This document shows, piece after piece, positions 45,240 through 53,641 of a DNA stretch of 64,000 nt (position 1 is the first letter of the stretch; each line of letters opens with the position of its first letter). The DNA is from Streptomyces himastatinicus ATCC 53653 (GTDB lineage: Bacteria > Actinomycetota > Actinomycetes > Streptomycetales > Streptomycetaceae). Under the pieces are notes generated by a model that worked only from the letters and a program-made list of their open reading frames with translations, made no database searches and was not told the origin of the DNA. The stretch lies in NCBI RefSeq assembly GCF_000158915.1, contig NZ_GG657754.1, positions 8,648,578-8,712,577 on the forward strand, given 5' to 3'. The translations under genes and the position numbers were made by a program.

Positions 45240-45711
45240 TCCGCTGGGTGCGGCGTTCGCGGAGTACGGGCGGATCGCCAAGACGGAGCATTTGCTGCGG
45301 GTGGTCGACCCCGTGGACGACACCTACCGCCGTCAGATGAACCGGCAGCTCACCGTGCAGGAGTCCCGCCACAAGCTGGCCCGGGACGTATGCCACGGCA
45401 AGCGCGGCACCATCCACCAGGCATACCGCGACGGAATGGAGGACCAGCTCGGCGCGCTCGGCCTGGTCCTCAACGCCACCGTGCTCTGGACGACGCGCTA
45501 CATCGACACCGCCGTCGCCCAGCTGAAGGCCGACGGCCACGAGATCCGGGACGAGGACATCACCCGGCTCTCCCCGCTCAAGCACCGCAATCCGAACCTG
45601 CTCGGCCGCTACAGCTTCGCCGCCTCTACCCCGGCCGCTGGCACCCTGCGCCCCCTGCGTGACCCTGACGCGTCGGAGCTGGACGAGGACGACGGGAGCG
45701 GACGAGAGTAG
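45240..45711 (+). mobile_element. C-terminal fragment of a Tn3-family transposase
   Basis: EYGRIAKTEHLLRVVDPVDD, QESRHKLARDVCHGKRGTIH, QLGALGLVLNATVLWTTRYI and LSPLKHRNPNLLGRYSF are the end of a Tn3-type TnpA, with the last catalytic Glu in GMEDQLGALG. About 850 N-terminal residues, the resolvase and 38-bp terminal repeats are missing. The fragment joins directly to the aldehyde dehydrogenase end, marking an old transposon edge. Confidence 0.85.
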
Positions 45712-45810
45712 GTCCCGTCCGGCGGATCTGGCTGCCTGGGCAGCCGCAGAGGCAGAGCGGCCACCGGGTGATCGGCAGGGTTCGGCGCAGCAGACAGACA
45801 GCCGAGAGGC

Positions 45811-46428
45811 TCAGGATTTGTCCGTGGCCCCGTCCAGCAGCGCCGCTGCCAGCGTGCGGGCGTGCGCCAGCCGGCTGCCATCGCCCTCCAGGCCGGCCCG
45901 CGCCATCGCGCCCTCCAGCAGGAAGGACAGGTGCTCCCCCAGCGCGCTGGCCTCTCCGGGGCGCTCGGGCAGCAGCTGCCCGAGGTGGCCGACGATCAGT
46001 TCCTCGACTGTCTCCTTGTGGCGGCGTACGACGTCACGCCCGGCGTCCCCGACGGGCAGCTCGGCCGCCACGTTGAGCAGGCCGCAGCCGCGGAAACCGG
46101 TCTCCCGCGCGGCCTCCGCACAATCGGCGTAGGTGTCGAAGACGGCCAGGACCGCCTCGCGGGGGCCCGCCGTCCCCTCCAGTCGTGTGCGGTACGTCGC
46201 GAGCCACTCCTCATGCCGGGTGTCGAGATAGGCCCTGACCAGCTCAGCCTTGGAGGAGAAGTTGTTGTACAGGCTTGTTTTGGCCACGTCGGCTTCGGCG
46301 ATGACCGTGTCGATCCCGGTGGCTGTTACACCGTCGGCATAGAAGCGGCGTGCGGCAGCCACCAGCAGACGCTCCCGGGCCGGCCGCCGCCTGCCGACCG
46401 CGGCCGCTCCCGTCTTGATCTCGCTCAT
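45811..46428 (-). CDS. TetR-family regulator
   Basis: A 205-residue TetR protein: HTH with RLLVAAARRFYADGVTATGI and EADVAKTSLYNNFSSKAELV, followed by a C-terminal domain with FRGCGLLNVAAELP as in the AcuR/YcdC-like group. It is divergent from the alpha/beta hydrolase, its probable target; repeated sequences in between are candidate operators. Confidence 0.9.
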   Translation of the reverse strand: MSEIKTGAAAVGRRRPARERLLVAAARRFYADGVTATGIDTVIAEADVAKTSLYNNFSSKAELVRAYLDTRHEEWLATYRTRLEGTAGPREAVLAVFDTYADCAEAARETGFRGCGLLNVAAELPVGDAGRDVVRRHKETVEELIVGHLGQLLPERPGEASALGEHLSFLLEGAMARAGLEGDGSRLAHARTLAAALLDGATDKS

Positions 46429-46447
46429 CCCACGCTTCCCGAGAACG

Positions 46448-46506
46448 ATGGACAGACAGTTTCCACTATGACGCGCCATCCCCGTTAAATGGACAGACCT
46501 GTACAG
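46448..46506. promoter_or_regulatory. candidate TetR operators between regulator and hydrolase
   Basis: ATGGACAGAC occurs twice (46448-46457 and 46489-46498). The second copy runs into CTGTACAG, a perfect dyad, and contains ACAGACCTGT. One site lies near each start codon, fitting control of both genes. Confidence 0.55.
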
Positions 46507-46549
46507 TTTAGCGCGGCAAGACAGATCTACCCAGTCGGGAGCCGACCGC

Positions 46550-47383
46550 ATGCATTTCCTGCCCAGTAACCTGATCGTTGACGGGGTCCGCATCGCTTAC
46601 CGCGACCGCGGTGAGGGCGAGCCGGTGGTGTTCGTCCATGGCACTCCCTCGTACTCATACGAGTGGCGGAACGTCGTGCCGCACGTTGAGGCCGTCGGCC
46701 ACCGAGCGATCACCTACGACCTGCTGGGTTACGGGCGCTCCGAGCGCCCGGTGGACCGCGACACCTCGGTCGCCGCCCAGACGGACCTGCTGGGTGGCCT
46801 GCTCGATGCCCTGGGCATCGAGCAGGCCACCATCGTCGCCCACGACATCGGCGGCGCCATCGGTCAGCGGTTCGCCATCGCCCACCCTGAGCGGGTGCGG
46901 CGGCTGGTGATCATCGACACGGTCAGCTACGACTCCTGGCCTTCCGAGACCTGGCGGAAGCTCATCGAAGAGCAGGTGGAGGAACACATGCAGCTGCCGC
47001 AGGAGGCATTCGACGCCCTGCTCACCCGGCAGCTGGAGATGACGGTGGCCGACGGCGCGGCGACGATGACCGGTGACATCCTCGATGCGTACCTGGCGCC
47101 CCACCGGTCGGCGCTGGGCCGCGTCTCCTTCTTCGAGCACCAGGTGCGGCACTACGACTCCCGGTACACCGAGGAGATCACCGACCAGCTCGCGTCCCTG
47201 ACCATGCCGGTCCGTATCCTCTGGGGCGAGCGCGACCAATGGCAGCCCCTGACCTACGCGCGGCAGCTCGCCGAGGGCATTCCCGGCGCCCGCCTCACCG
47301 TCATCCCCGGGGCCGGACACTTCGTGATGGAGGACGCACCCGAGCGCGTCACGGAAGAGATCCTCGACTTCCTTGCCGACTAG
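46550..47383 (+). CDS. alpha/beta hydrolase with aspartate nucleophile (dehalogenase/epoxide hydrolase-like)
   Basis: A 277-residue cytoplasmic hydrolase. The oxyanion part is VVFVHGTPSYSYEWRNV, the nucleophile elbow AHDIGGAIG has Asp99 in place of Ser, and the catalytic His is in GAGHFVMED. An Asp nucleophile is typical of haloalkane dehalogenases, fluoroacetate dehalogenases and epoxide hydrolases. Which of these it is cannot be decided by eye. It is probably induced when the divergent TetR protein binds a related small molecule. Confidence 0.88.
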   Translation: MHFLPSNLIVDGVRIAYRDRGEGEPVVFVHGTPSYSYEWRNVVPHVEAVGHRAITYDLLGYGRSERPVDRDTSVAAQTDLLGGLLDALGIEQATIVAHDIGGAIGQRFAIAHPERVRRLVIIDTVSYDSWPSETWRKLIEEQVEEHMQLPQEAFDALLTRQLEMTVADGAATMTGDILDAYLAPHRSALGRVSFFEHQVRHYDSRYTEEITDQLASLTMPVRILWGERDQWQPLTYARQLAEGIPGARLTVIPGAGHFVMEDAPERVTEEILDFLAD

Positions 47384-47435
47384 TAGGACTCCGTTAGGTC
47401 TATCTGTCGGTCGTGTTCAGCGGCATGGTGAATGT

Positions 47436-48175
47436 GTGGACGCACATGAAGTGAACCGTGTTCGGGCGAGGTTGGCGTTATTCGTAGCTGATGTGTTCGC
47501 CTCAGTGCCGCGGAAGGACCAGCGGGCCAAGGGCGACTGCTATCTGCGGGGACTGATGATGGACGGCCGCCGCAAGTCCATCCAGGCCATGGCCTCGCGG
47601 TTACCGGACGGCAACGAGCAGAACCTGCAGCAGTTCGTGAACCAGTCCACGTGGGATCCGGTGCCGGTGCGTCGGCGGATCGCAGAGCGGATGGTGCCGC
47701 AGATCGGCCCGGACGCCTGGGCGGTCGACGACGTGTCGTTCCCCAAGGACGGAAGGATGTCGGTGGCGGTCGCTCCCCAGTACTGCGGTGCGCTGGGCAA
47801 GCAGGCCAACTGCCAGGTCGCGGTCAGCGTGCACGCGGTCTCCGAGACGGCCTCGTGCCCGCTGAGCTGGCGGCTGTTCCTGCCCCAGGGGTGGGCGGAT
47901 GACGCCCTCCGGCGCCGGCGGACCGGCGTTCCCAGGGACGTCGGACACCGGGAGAAGTGGCGGCTGGCACTGGACGCCCTGGACGAACTGGCCACGTGGC
48001 ACCTTGTGCCACCGGTCGTGGTGGCGGATGCCGGCTATGGCCAGAACGCTGACTTCCGCGCTGGCCTGGCCGAGCGGGGACACGCCTACGCGGTCGGCAT
48101 CCGCGGCGACATAACCGTCCAGCCGCACGACGCGGTCCCCACGGCCCTCGCCTGGTCCGGCAACGGCCGCAGGCT
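47436..48175 (+). mobile_element. IS701-family transposase, 5' two-thirds
   Basis: From a GTG, the frame encodes FVADVFASVPRKDQRAKGDC, YLRGLMMDGRRKSIQAMASR, DVSFPKDG with the first catalytic Asp, and VVADAGYGQNADFR with the second. These are standard for IS701 DDE transposases. Homology ends near 48175, where sequence of an oppositely oriented integrase-type transposase begins, so the third catalytic residue is lost. Confidence 0.85.
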
Positions 48176-48864
48176 CGGCCTGGAAGACGGCGTCGAAGGC
48201 CTCGCCGTACTTGCTATCGCGGTCGCGCAGCAAGAAATGCAGGGACTGGATGCGTGTGCCCAGGTCGGCGGTGAGATTCCGCGCCTGCTGCACCGCCCAG
48301 TTCCGGGTCGGGTGGGCGGTGATCCCGGTGATGTGCAGCCGCCGGGTGCCGTGCTTGAGGAACACCAGCGCGTACATCCGCCTGCCGAGGGCTGTGTCGA
48401 TGTGAATGAAGTCTGCCGCGATGATGCCCTCGGCTTGCGCGGTCAGGAACGCGCGCCGGGTGGGGCCTGAGCGACGTGGCGCGGGGTCGATACCGGCCGC
48501 GTTGAGGATCTCCCACACCGTCGAGGCGGCGATCCGATGCCCGAGTTGGGCAAGTTCCCCTTGGGTCCGCCGGTGCCCCCTCCCATTTCGCGGCGATGAA
48601 TCTGCGGTGCCAGGCAAGCAGGGTGCCGGGGGTGACAGGGGAGATCTTGAGCCAGTGGCGTCGGGGTATGAGCGCGGACAGGGCGGCGAACGAGAACCGG
48701 TCGGCAGGCTCATAGCGGAACGGTCCGGCCAACTGGCGGCGCGGGACCGCGTTCTCGTGCCGCAGCACCAGCAGTTCCGCGTCCTTCGCGGTCCCGTGGC
48801 GGGGGAGCACCGATGGAACAGTCAGCAGCTTCCGGGTCACGTTGTACAGCAAGGACACGATCAC
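48176..48864 (-). mobile_element. integrase-type (rve) transposase, truncated and frameshifted
   Basis: Read on the minus strand: LLYNVTRKLLTVPSVLPRHG, ELLVLRHENAVPRRQLAGPF, a frameshift near 48585, then GELAQLGHRIAASTVWEILN, GIIAADFIHIDTALGRRMYA and LLRDRDSKYGEAFDAVFQAE. The catalytic Asp residues are in ADFIHID and RDRDSKY. The C-terminus with the Glu is gone where it abuts the IS701 fragment. It belongs to a different family branch from the fragment at 33195. Confidence 0.85.
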
Positions 48865-48973
48865 GGAGAAACATGATCCCAGCGGACTGGCCGTACCACT
48901 CCCACCTGCGACGACGACTTTTCGAGCGGCACAGGGTGGCGGAGCCGTAAGGCGTCACCAAAATCTGCATGGC

Positions 48974-49003
48974 GATGACAAAAATCGACGTCGTGTAGAG
49001 TTT
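48974..49003 (+). promoter_or_regulatory. promoter and dyad upstream of the SDR/TetR operon
   Basis: ATGACA at 48975 and TAGAGT about 15 bases later resemble a sigma-70-type pair. The dyad CGACGTCG (48986-48993) lies between them and is a natural site for the TetR protein encoded downstream. Confidence 0.45.
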
Positions 49004-49051
49004 GAAGTGAGGGAGCGGTCCCGCTCCCTTCGAGTCTTCTCTGGAGGAGCA

Positions 49052-49900
49052 GTGCAGAAGCAGAAGTGGCTGATCACCGGCGTCAGTACGGGCCTTGGAC
49101 GTGCCTTCGCCCAAGCCGCTCTGGCCGCCGGGCACACCGTCGTCGGTACGGTCCGCTCCGAGGAGGACCTGCGGGCCTTCGAAGGGATCGAACCCGGGCA
49201 CGCTCACGGCCGCATCCTGGATGTGACGGACGGCGACGCCGTCGCGGGTGTGATCGCGGAGGTGGAGCAGAGCGTCGGCCCTTTGGATGTCGTCGTCGCC
49301 AACGCCGGCTACGGCCTGGAGGGCACCTTCGAGGAGACCCCGCTGGCCGAGGTGCGGCGGCAGTTCGAGGTCAACGTATTCGGCGCAGTGTCCACCCTTC
49401 AGGCGGCGCTGCCCCACATGCGTCGGCGCCGCCGCGGGCACCTGATGGCCGTCACCTCCATGGGTGGGCTCATGGCCGTGCCCGGCATGTCCGCCTACTG
49501 CGGCAGCAAGTTCGCCCTGGAAGGCATCCTCGAGGCGCTGGGCAAGGAGGTCGCGCAGTTCGGGATCCACGTGACGGCGATCGAGCCCGGCTCCTTCCGC
49601 ACCGACTGGGCCGGACGGTCCATGACACGCGCCGCGCAGTCCATCGACGACTACGACGAGCTGTTCACCCCCATTCGTGAAGCGCGGCAGAAGGCAAGCG
49701 GGAACCAGCTGGGCAATCCGGCCAAGGCCGGGGAGGCCGTCGTGCACATCACGTCAGTCGACCAGCCGCCGGCCCACCTCGTCCTGGGCTCGGACGCGCT
49801 GCGACTGGTCGCCGCCGCGCGCACGGCCGTGGACGAGGACATCCGCGCATGGGAGACGCTCTCCCGTACGACCGACTTCGCCGAGGGTGCTCAGCTCTGA
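49052..49900 (+). CDS. short-chain dehydrogenase/reductase
   Basis: A 282-residue classical SDR with cofactor motif TGVSTGLG, VANAGYG, catalytic Ser in AVTSMGG and SAYCGSKFALEG (YxxxK). It is close in layout to the deleted SDR at 42264. The GTG start has GGAGGAG just upstream. It overlaps the TetR gene by one base (TGATG), so both are co-expressed and TetR probably controls the pair. The substrate is unknown. Confidence 0.9.
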   Translation: MQKQKWLITGVSTGLGRAFAQAALAAGHTVVGTVRSEEDLRAFEGIEPGHAHGRILDVTDGDAVAGVIAEVEQSVGPLDVVVANAGYGLEGTFEETPLAEVRRQFEVNVFGAVSTLQAALPHMRRRRRGHLMAVTSMGGLMAVPGMSAYCGSKFALEGILEALGKEVAQFGIHVTAIEPGSFRTDWAGRSMTRAAQSIDDYDELFTPIREARQKASGNQLGNPAKAGEAVVHITSVDQPPAHLVLGSDALRLVAAARTAVDEDIRAWETLSRTTDFAEGAQL

Positions 49901-50514
49901 TGCCCGGCCACCACCCCGCCCGGAGCCGGCGCACCACCGAACGCAAGGGCGATGTCCGGGAGCGGGTCATTCTGGACACCTGCGAAGCCCTGCTGGCGCG
50001 GAAGGGCTATGACGCCATGACCGTCGGCGACATCGCCCAGGGCGCCGGCATCACACGCGGTGCCCTGTACTTCTACTTCGGCTCCAAGCAAGAAGTGGTC
50101 ACGGCACTGGTGGCCCGGACCGTTGAGCACCTGTGGGAGCGGTCCCGGGCCACTGCGCAGGCCGACGAGCCGCGCCAGGCCATCGCAGCGGCCATGCGGC
50201 GCACGGTCGAGCTGTGGAACGAGCACGGCCTGGTCATGCGCACGGCGATCGACCTGTCGTTGTCGGTGCCGGAGATCGGCGAGTTGTGGAGCCGTACAGC
50301 CGACTTGTTCATCACGGCCATCACCGCTGTCCTGGAACGAGCCGGCGTTCAGCCCGGCACCGAACCAGATCAAGCGTCCGCGATGGCACGCGCCCTGTGC
50401 TGGATGATCGAGCGGACCTTCTACCACGCCTCACAAGAATCCCGCGAGAAGTTGCAAAAGGCATCCTCGACCTGCGAACACATCTGGCTGGTCAGCGCCG
50501 GCCTGACCGTCTGA
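49900..50514 (+). CDS. TetR-family regulator
   Basis: A 204-residue TetR protein with ILDTCEALLARKGYDAMTVG and DIAQGAGITRGALYFYFGSK as HTH, and a C-terminal helical ligand domain in the EthR-like style (TVELWNEHGLVMRTAIDLS, CWMIERTFYHAS). It is coupled to the SDR by a TGATG overlap. Likely a repressor of its own operon with an unknown small-molecule inducer. Confidence 0.9.
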   Translation: MPGHHPARSRRTTERKGDVRERVILDTCEALLARKGYDAMTVGDIAQGAGITRGALYFYFGSKQEVVTALVARTVEHLWERSRATAQADEPRQAIAAAMRRTVELWNEHGLVMRTAIDLSLSVPEIGELWSRTADLFITAITAVLERAGVQPGTEPDQASAMARALCWMIERTFYHASQESREKLQKASSTCEHIWLVSAGLTV

Positions 50515-50677
50515 TACATCTGGCATGGACGGTGGAGCATACGACGTTGTCCTATGTGGGTGTGTGAGTCAAGGAGTTGGGTAGGCCGATCGTTCTGTCC
50601 CTGAGCACAAGCAGGAGCAGTGGGATCGGTAGCCACTACCGCCCTGGAACGACGAGTACGAGTGGTGAGCAATTAGC

Positions 50678-51022
50678 ATGACTGAACCCCCTGCCCCTGC
50701 CGGCAAGTACATCTTCGGGCCCAAAGTTGCGGAAAAGCACACAGAACGGCAGGCAAATGGCTGCGTCTCCGTCGTGTGGGGCGTCTGCGCTCTGAGCGTC
50801 AGCGCGTACACCGCATGGAAGCTGTCGGCGCACTACCAGCTGTCGACTGTACTCCGCGCCGTGTTGGTAGCGGCAACAGCACTCGTCGTCGGTGGGGGCG
50901 CCGCGCTGATCTCCGGCCTGGTGGCGCGGCGCGGAACGGAGGACAAGCGGGTCGCACAGCTCCGCGCGGAGTACGGAATCGAGGAGAGCGGCAGCGATCC
51001 GCAAGGGGACGCCGAGCGATGA
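50678..51022 (+). CDS. small two-helix membrane protein, unknown function
   Basis: A protein of 114 residues with two hydrophobic segments (about 31-47 and 59-83), a polar N-terminus with FGPKVAEKHTERQANG and an acidic C-terminal tail (QLRAEYGIEESGSDPQGD). No family could be named. It sits between a TetR operon and IS110 debris; in 50515-50677 no gene is visible. Confidence 0.5.
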   Translation: MTEPPAPAGKYIFGPKVAEKHTERQANGCVSVVWGVCALSVSAYTAWKLSAHYQLSTVLRAVLVAATALVVGGGAALISGLVARRGTEDKRVAQLRAEYGIEESGSDPQGDAER

Positions 51023-51045
51023 GCAACCGTGGAGGACTGCGCTGC

Positions 51046-51520
51046 TCGGGCCCAGCTTCGTAACGGCTTGTACTGGAGCGCCTCAGGCGTCGAGGACGCG
51101 CTCGGCAAGCAGGCTCTCGCCTTCCTGCGGCAACTGGAAGCCGCCTGCCTCGCCGCCGACGAGCTCGCCGAGGCGGTGGAAGCCTCTTTTCTCCAGCACC
51201 CGGACGCTGAAGTGATCCTGAGCTTCCCCGGCCTCGGGGTCCAGCTCGGCGCCCGGGTGCTTGCCGAGATCGGAGACGATCGACAGCGGTTCGCCGACGC
51301 CCGGGGCCTCAAGGCCTATGCCGGATCGGCACCCATCACCCGCGTCTCAGGCAAGAAACACCACGTCGGACGCCGCATGGTGAAGAACGACCGACTCAAC
51401 CATGCCGGCTACCTGTGGGCCTTCTCAGCCTTGCGATCTTCGCCCGGAGCCGACGCCCACTACCGCCGTCGACGCGAACAAGGGGACCGGCATGCAGCCG
51501 CCCATCGACGAACACGTCGC
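51046..51520 (+). mobile_element. IS110-family transposase, C-terminal part
   Basis: VEDALGKQALAFLRQLEAAC, ILSFPGLGVQLGARVLAEIG, LKAYAGSAPITRVSGKK and RMVKNDRLNHAGYLWAFSAL belong to the C-terminal transposase-20 domain with its Ser. The N-terminal DEDD domain is absent, and the usual end after DRHAAA is replaced by other sequence. Confidence 0.85.
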
Positions 51521-51529
51521 GTGCCCCTC

Positions 51530-51865
51530 CGAACTGGCCGCAGCCGCTCGACACGTTGGCATCGTGAGATGTCTGGGCTGGACCGTGCCGAAGGTCCGCG
51601 ATCCGCACACTGCCGACCTGTGGACGTGGCTGATCATCGCCGCCCACACCCAACTCCGCCTTGCCCGGCCCCTCGCCGAGGATCTTCGCCGCCCCCCTGG
51701 GAACGGTCGACGCAGCCTCGTCGGCTCACCCCTGCCCGGGTCCGACGGGGGTTCCGCCACCTCCGCGTGAAGACCGCCCATCCCGCCGACGTGCCCAGAC
51801 CCTTCAAGTTGAAACGAATGGAAACCCTCACCGAACACGTCCGCCTGAAACAGCAGCAAGGTTAA
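51530..51865 (+). mobile_element. C-terminal fragment of a second transposase (NF041680-like)
   Basis: VPKVRDPHTADLWTWLIIAA and HTQLRLARPLAEDLRRP, then after a frameshift near 51697 RRLTPARVRRGFRHLR, resemble the end of a large Streptomyces DDE transposase. It directly follows the IS110 piece, a second insertion scar in the same spot. The family name is from memory and not certain. Confidence 0.55.
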
Positions 51866-51960
51866 TGATCAAGCTTAGATGACACCGACTGCCTGGGCGC
51901 GGTGAACGACCGCCGCCGAGACCACGGCGCGAGGCAGGCTCGCTGACCAGCACCTTTCTT

Positions 51961-52671
51961 TCAACAACCACATGGGGGGCCGGGGTCCTGCTTGCCTTTT
52001 TCCTCGTGCCGCCCGTAATCGTCGAGCAGTAGTTGCGTGGTGATGTTGATGTGCTGGCTGAGTGCCTCGACGACGCCTGGTACATCCCGGGCGATGGCGT
52101 GATCGCAGATCATCTGGTGTTCTGCGGCGACATCGCGGTGGCTGTGCTCGGCCGGTGTGCGGGCCCAGCAGCGGTAGACCTCGGCGGCATCGCGCAGCTG
52201 TGTGGCGATGTCCCGCAGCGGCCGGTTGGGACATCCTTCCAGCAGGACGCGGTGGAAGCGGGCGTGGGCGTTCAGCCAGCGTTCGCTGAGGGCTCCGTCG
52301 TCGCTGAAGTACGGAGTGCGGGCGAGATGGTGGTGTGCCGCGAGCAGATCGGACTCCCACTCGATGGTGCCGGCGGCGACGGACTCCCGGACCACGTGGG
52401 TTTCGATGAATACGCGGGCCTCGGTCAGCTCCCGCAGGCGCTCGGGGGAGACGGTGACGACCCGGAACCCTCGCTGCGGCGCGAAGGTCGCCAGTCCTTG
52501 GCCGACCAGCCGGGGCAGCGCCTCCCGTATTACCCCGCTGCTGGCGCCGTAGCTGTCCTTCAGAGCTTCCACGCGCAGACGTGAACCGGGCTCGTGCCGT
52601 CCGTTGAGGATGTCCGCGCGCAGCCGCTTGTAGATCTCCTCGGCGCGTGTCATGGAGCCGGTCGTGGTCAT
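51961..52671 (-). CDS. GntR-family (FadR/FCD) regulator of the catabolic operon
   Basis: A 236-residue regulator: winged HTH (IYKRLRADILNGRHEPGSRL, SGVIREALPRLVGQGLAT) and an FCD ligand domain with metal-binding His residues in HARFHRVLL and HQMICDHAIA. It is divergent from the seven-gene catabolic operon and separated from it by a perfect palindrome. FCD regulators typically bind an organic acid of the pathway and release DNA. A run of Cys/Pro/Gly ends the protein. Confidence 0.9.
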   Translation of the reverse strand: MTTTGSMTRAEEIYKRLRADILNGRHEPGSRLRVEALKDSYGASSGVIREALPRLVGQGLATFAPQRGFRVVTVSPERLRELTEARVFIETHVVRESVAAGTIEWESDLLAAHHHLARTPYFSDDGALSERWLNAHARFHRVLLEGCPNRPLRDIATQLRDAAEVYRCWARTPAEHSHRDVAAEHQMICDHAIARDVPGVVEALSQHINITTQLLLDDYGRHEEKGKQDPGPPCGC

Positions 52672-52706
52672 GTCGAAGATACTAGCCCCTCCCGGGTATT
52701 TTATAA

Positions 52707-52720
52707 AAATCTCGAGATTT
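52707..52720. promoter_or_regulatory. GntR operator candidate
   Basis: AAATCTCGAGATTT is a perfect 14-bp palindrome in an AT-rich patch, 36 bases from the GntR start and 70 from the first catabolic gene. TTGACG follows at 52723, a possible -35 element on the plus strand. Confidence 0.65.
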
Positions 52721-52790
52721 CATTGACGTGTCGACGGGGAGGGCGTTGACTCCAGACATTCAGTAGCGAGAGCACCGGAGGCAGCGCACC

Positions 52791-53627
52791 ATGAGGACGA
52801 CGACCCGATCCGGACGGATGTGTCTGGTGACCGGAGAGGCGGTGATCGATGTCGAGCAAGCCAGTGCTGGTCGGTTTTCGGCTGATCCGCTGGCAGTGTT
52901 CGAGGAGTGGGACGCGTTCCGGTCGTGGGCTGCAAAGCTGGAGCCCACGGACGCCCACGGATCGACTGGGCCGGACGGCAGCGTTTCGCCGACGCCGCGG
53001 CAGGTGTTCGCGATCGGGTTGAACTACCGCGGCCACGCCCAAGAGGCCAGCCTGGCGACGCCTGAGTCTCCGTCGGTCTTCACCAAGTTCGCCACGGCCC
53101 TCACCGGCCCGGACACGCAGCTGAGGCTGCCCAGCGGCCGCGTCGACTGGGAAGCCGAGCTTGTGGTGGTGATGGGGCGCCGGGCGGAGCACGTGGCCGC
53201 CGGGGACGCCTGGTCCTACGTGGCCGGGCTGACCGCGGGGCAGGACTACTCCGAGCGCGAGGTGCAGTCCGTCGGACCCGTGCCGCAGTTCTCCCTCGGC
53301 AAGTCCTTCCCCGGATTCGCGCCGACCGGGCCGGTACTGGTGACCCCCGACGAGTTCGCGGATCCGGACGACCTGGCGATCGAATGCCTCGTCAACGGGG
53401 AGAGCGTCCAGAAGTCCCGCACCTCGTCGATGATCTTCCCGGTCGCGGAATTGATCGCAGGGCTGTCCGCGGTCTGCCCGATGCTGCCGGGCGACCTGAT
53501 CTTCACCGGCACTCCCGCAGGAGTCGGACACGCCCGCACCCCTCAGCGCTACCTGCGGCCAGGAGACGAGGTCATCACCCGCATCGAGGGCATAGGACAG
53601 CTCCGGCAGACCTGCGTCGCCGCCTGA
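52791..53627 (+). CDS. fumarylacetoacetate-hydrolase-family enzyme
   Basis: A 278-residue FAH-fold C-C bond hydrolase. The core starts at VFAIGLNYRGHAQEA with the catalytic His; the metal ligands are in VDWEAELVVVMG and GQDYSEREV; GKSFPGFAPTGP and LPGDLIFTGTPAGVG are conserved. Members cleave acylpyruvates or hydrate ring-cleavage products. As first gene of an operon with an extradiol dioxygenase, it likely hydrolyses the trioxo acid formed by ring opening into pyruvate and a 3-oxo acid. The ATG follows GGAGG; the first 70 residues are a poorly conserved N-terminal domain. Confidence 0.9.
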   Translation: MRTTTRSGRMCLVTGEAVIDVEQASAGRFSADPLAVFEEWDAFRSWAAKLEPTDAHGSTGPDGSVSPTPRQVFAIGLNYRGHAQEASLATPESPSVFTKFATALTGPDTQLRLPSGRVDWEAELVVVMGRRAEHVAAGDAWSYVAGLTAGQDYSEREVQSVGPVPQFSLGKSFPGFAPTGPVLVTPDEFADPDDLAIECLVNGESVQKSRTSSMIFPVAELIAGLSAVCPMLPGDLIFTGTPAGVGHARTPQRYLRPGDEVITRIEGIGQLRQTCVAA

Positions 53628-53641
53628 GAGAGGGCACCACC

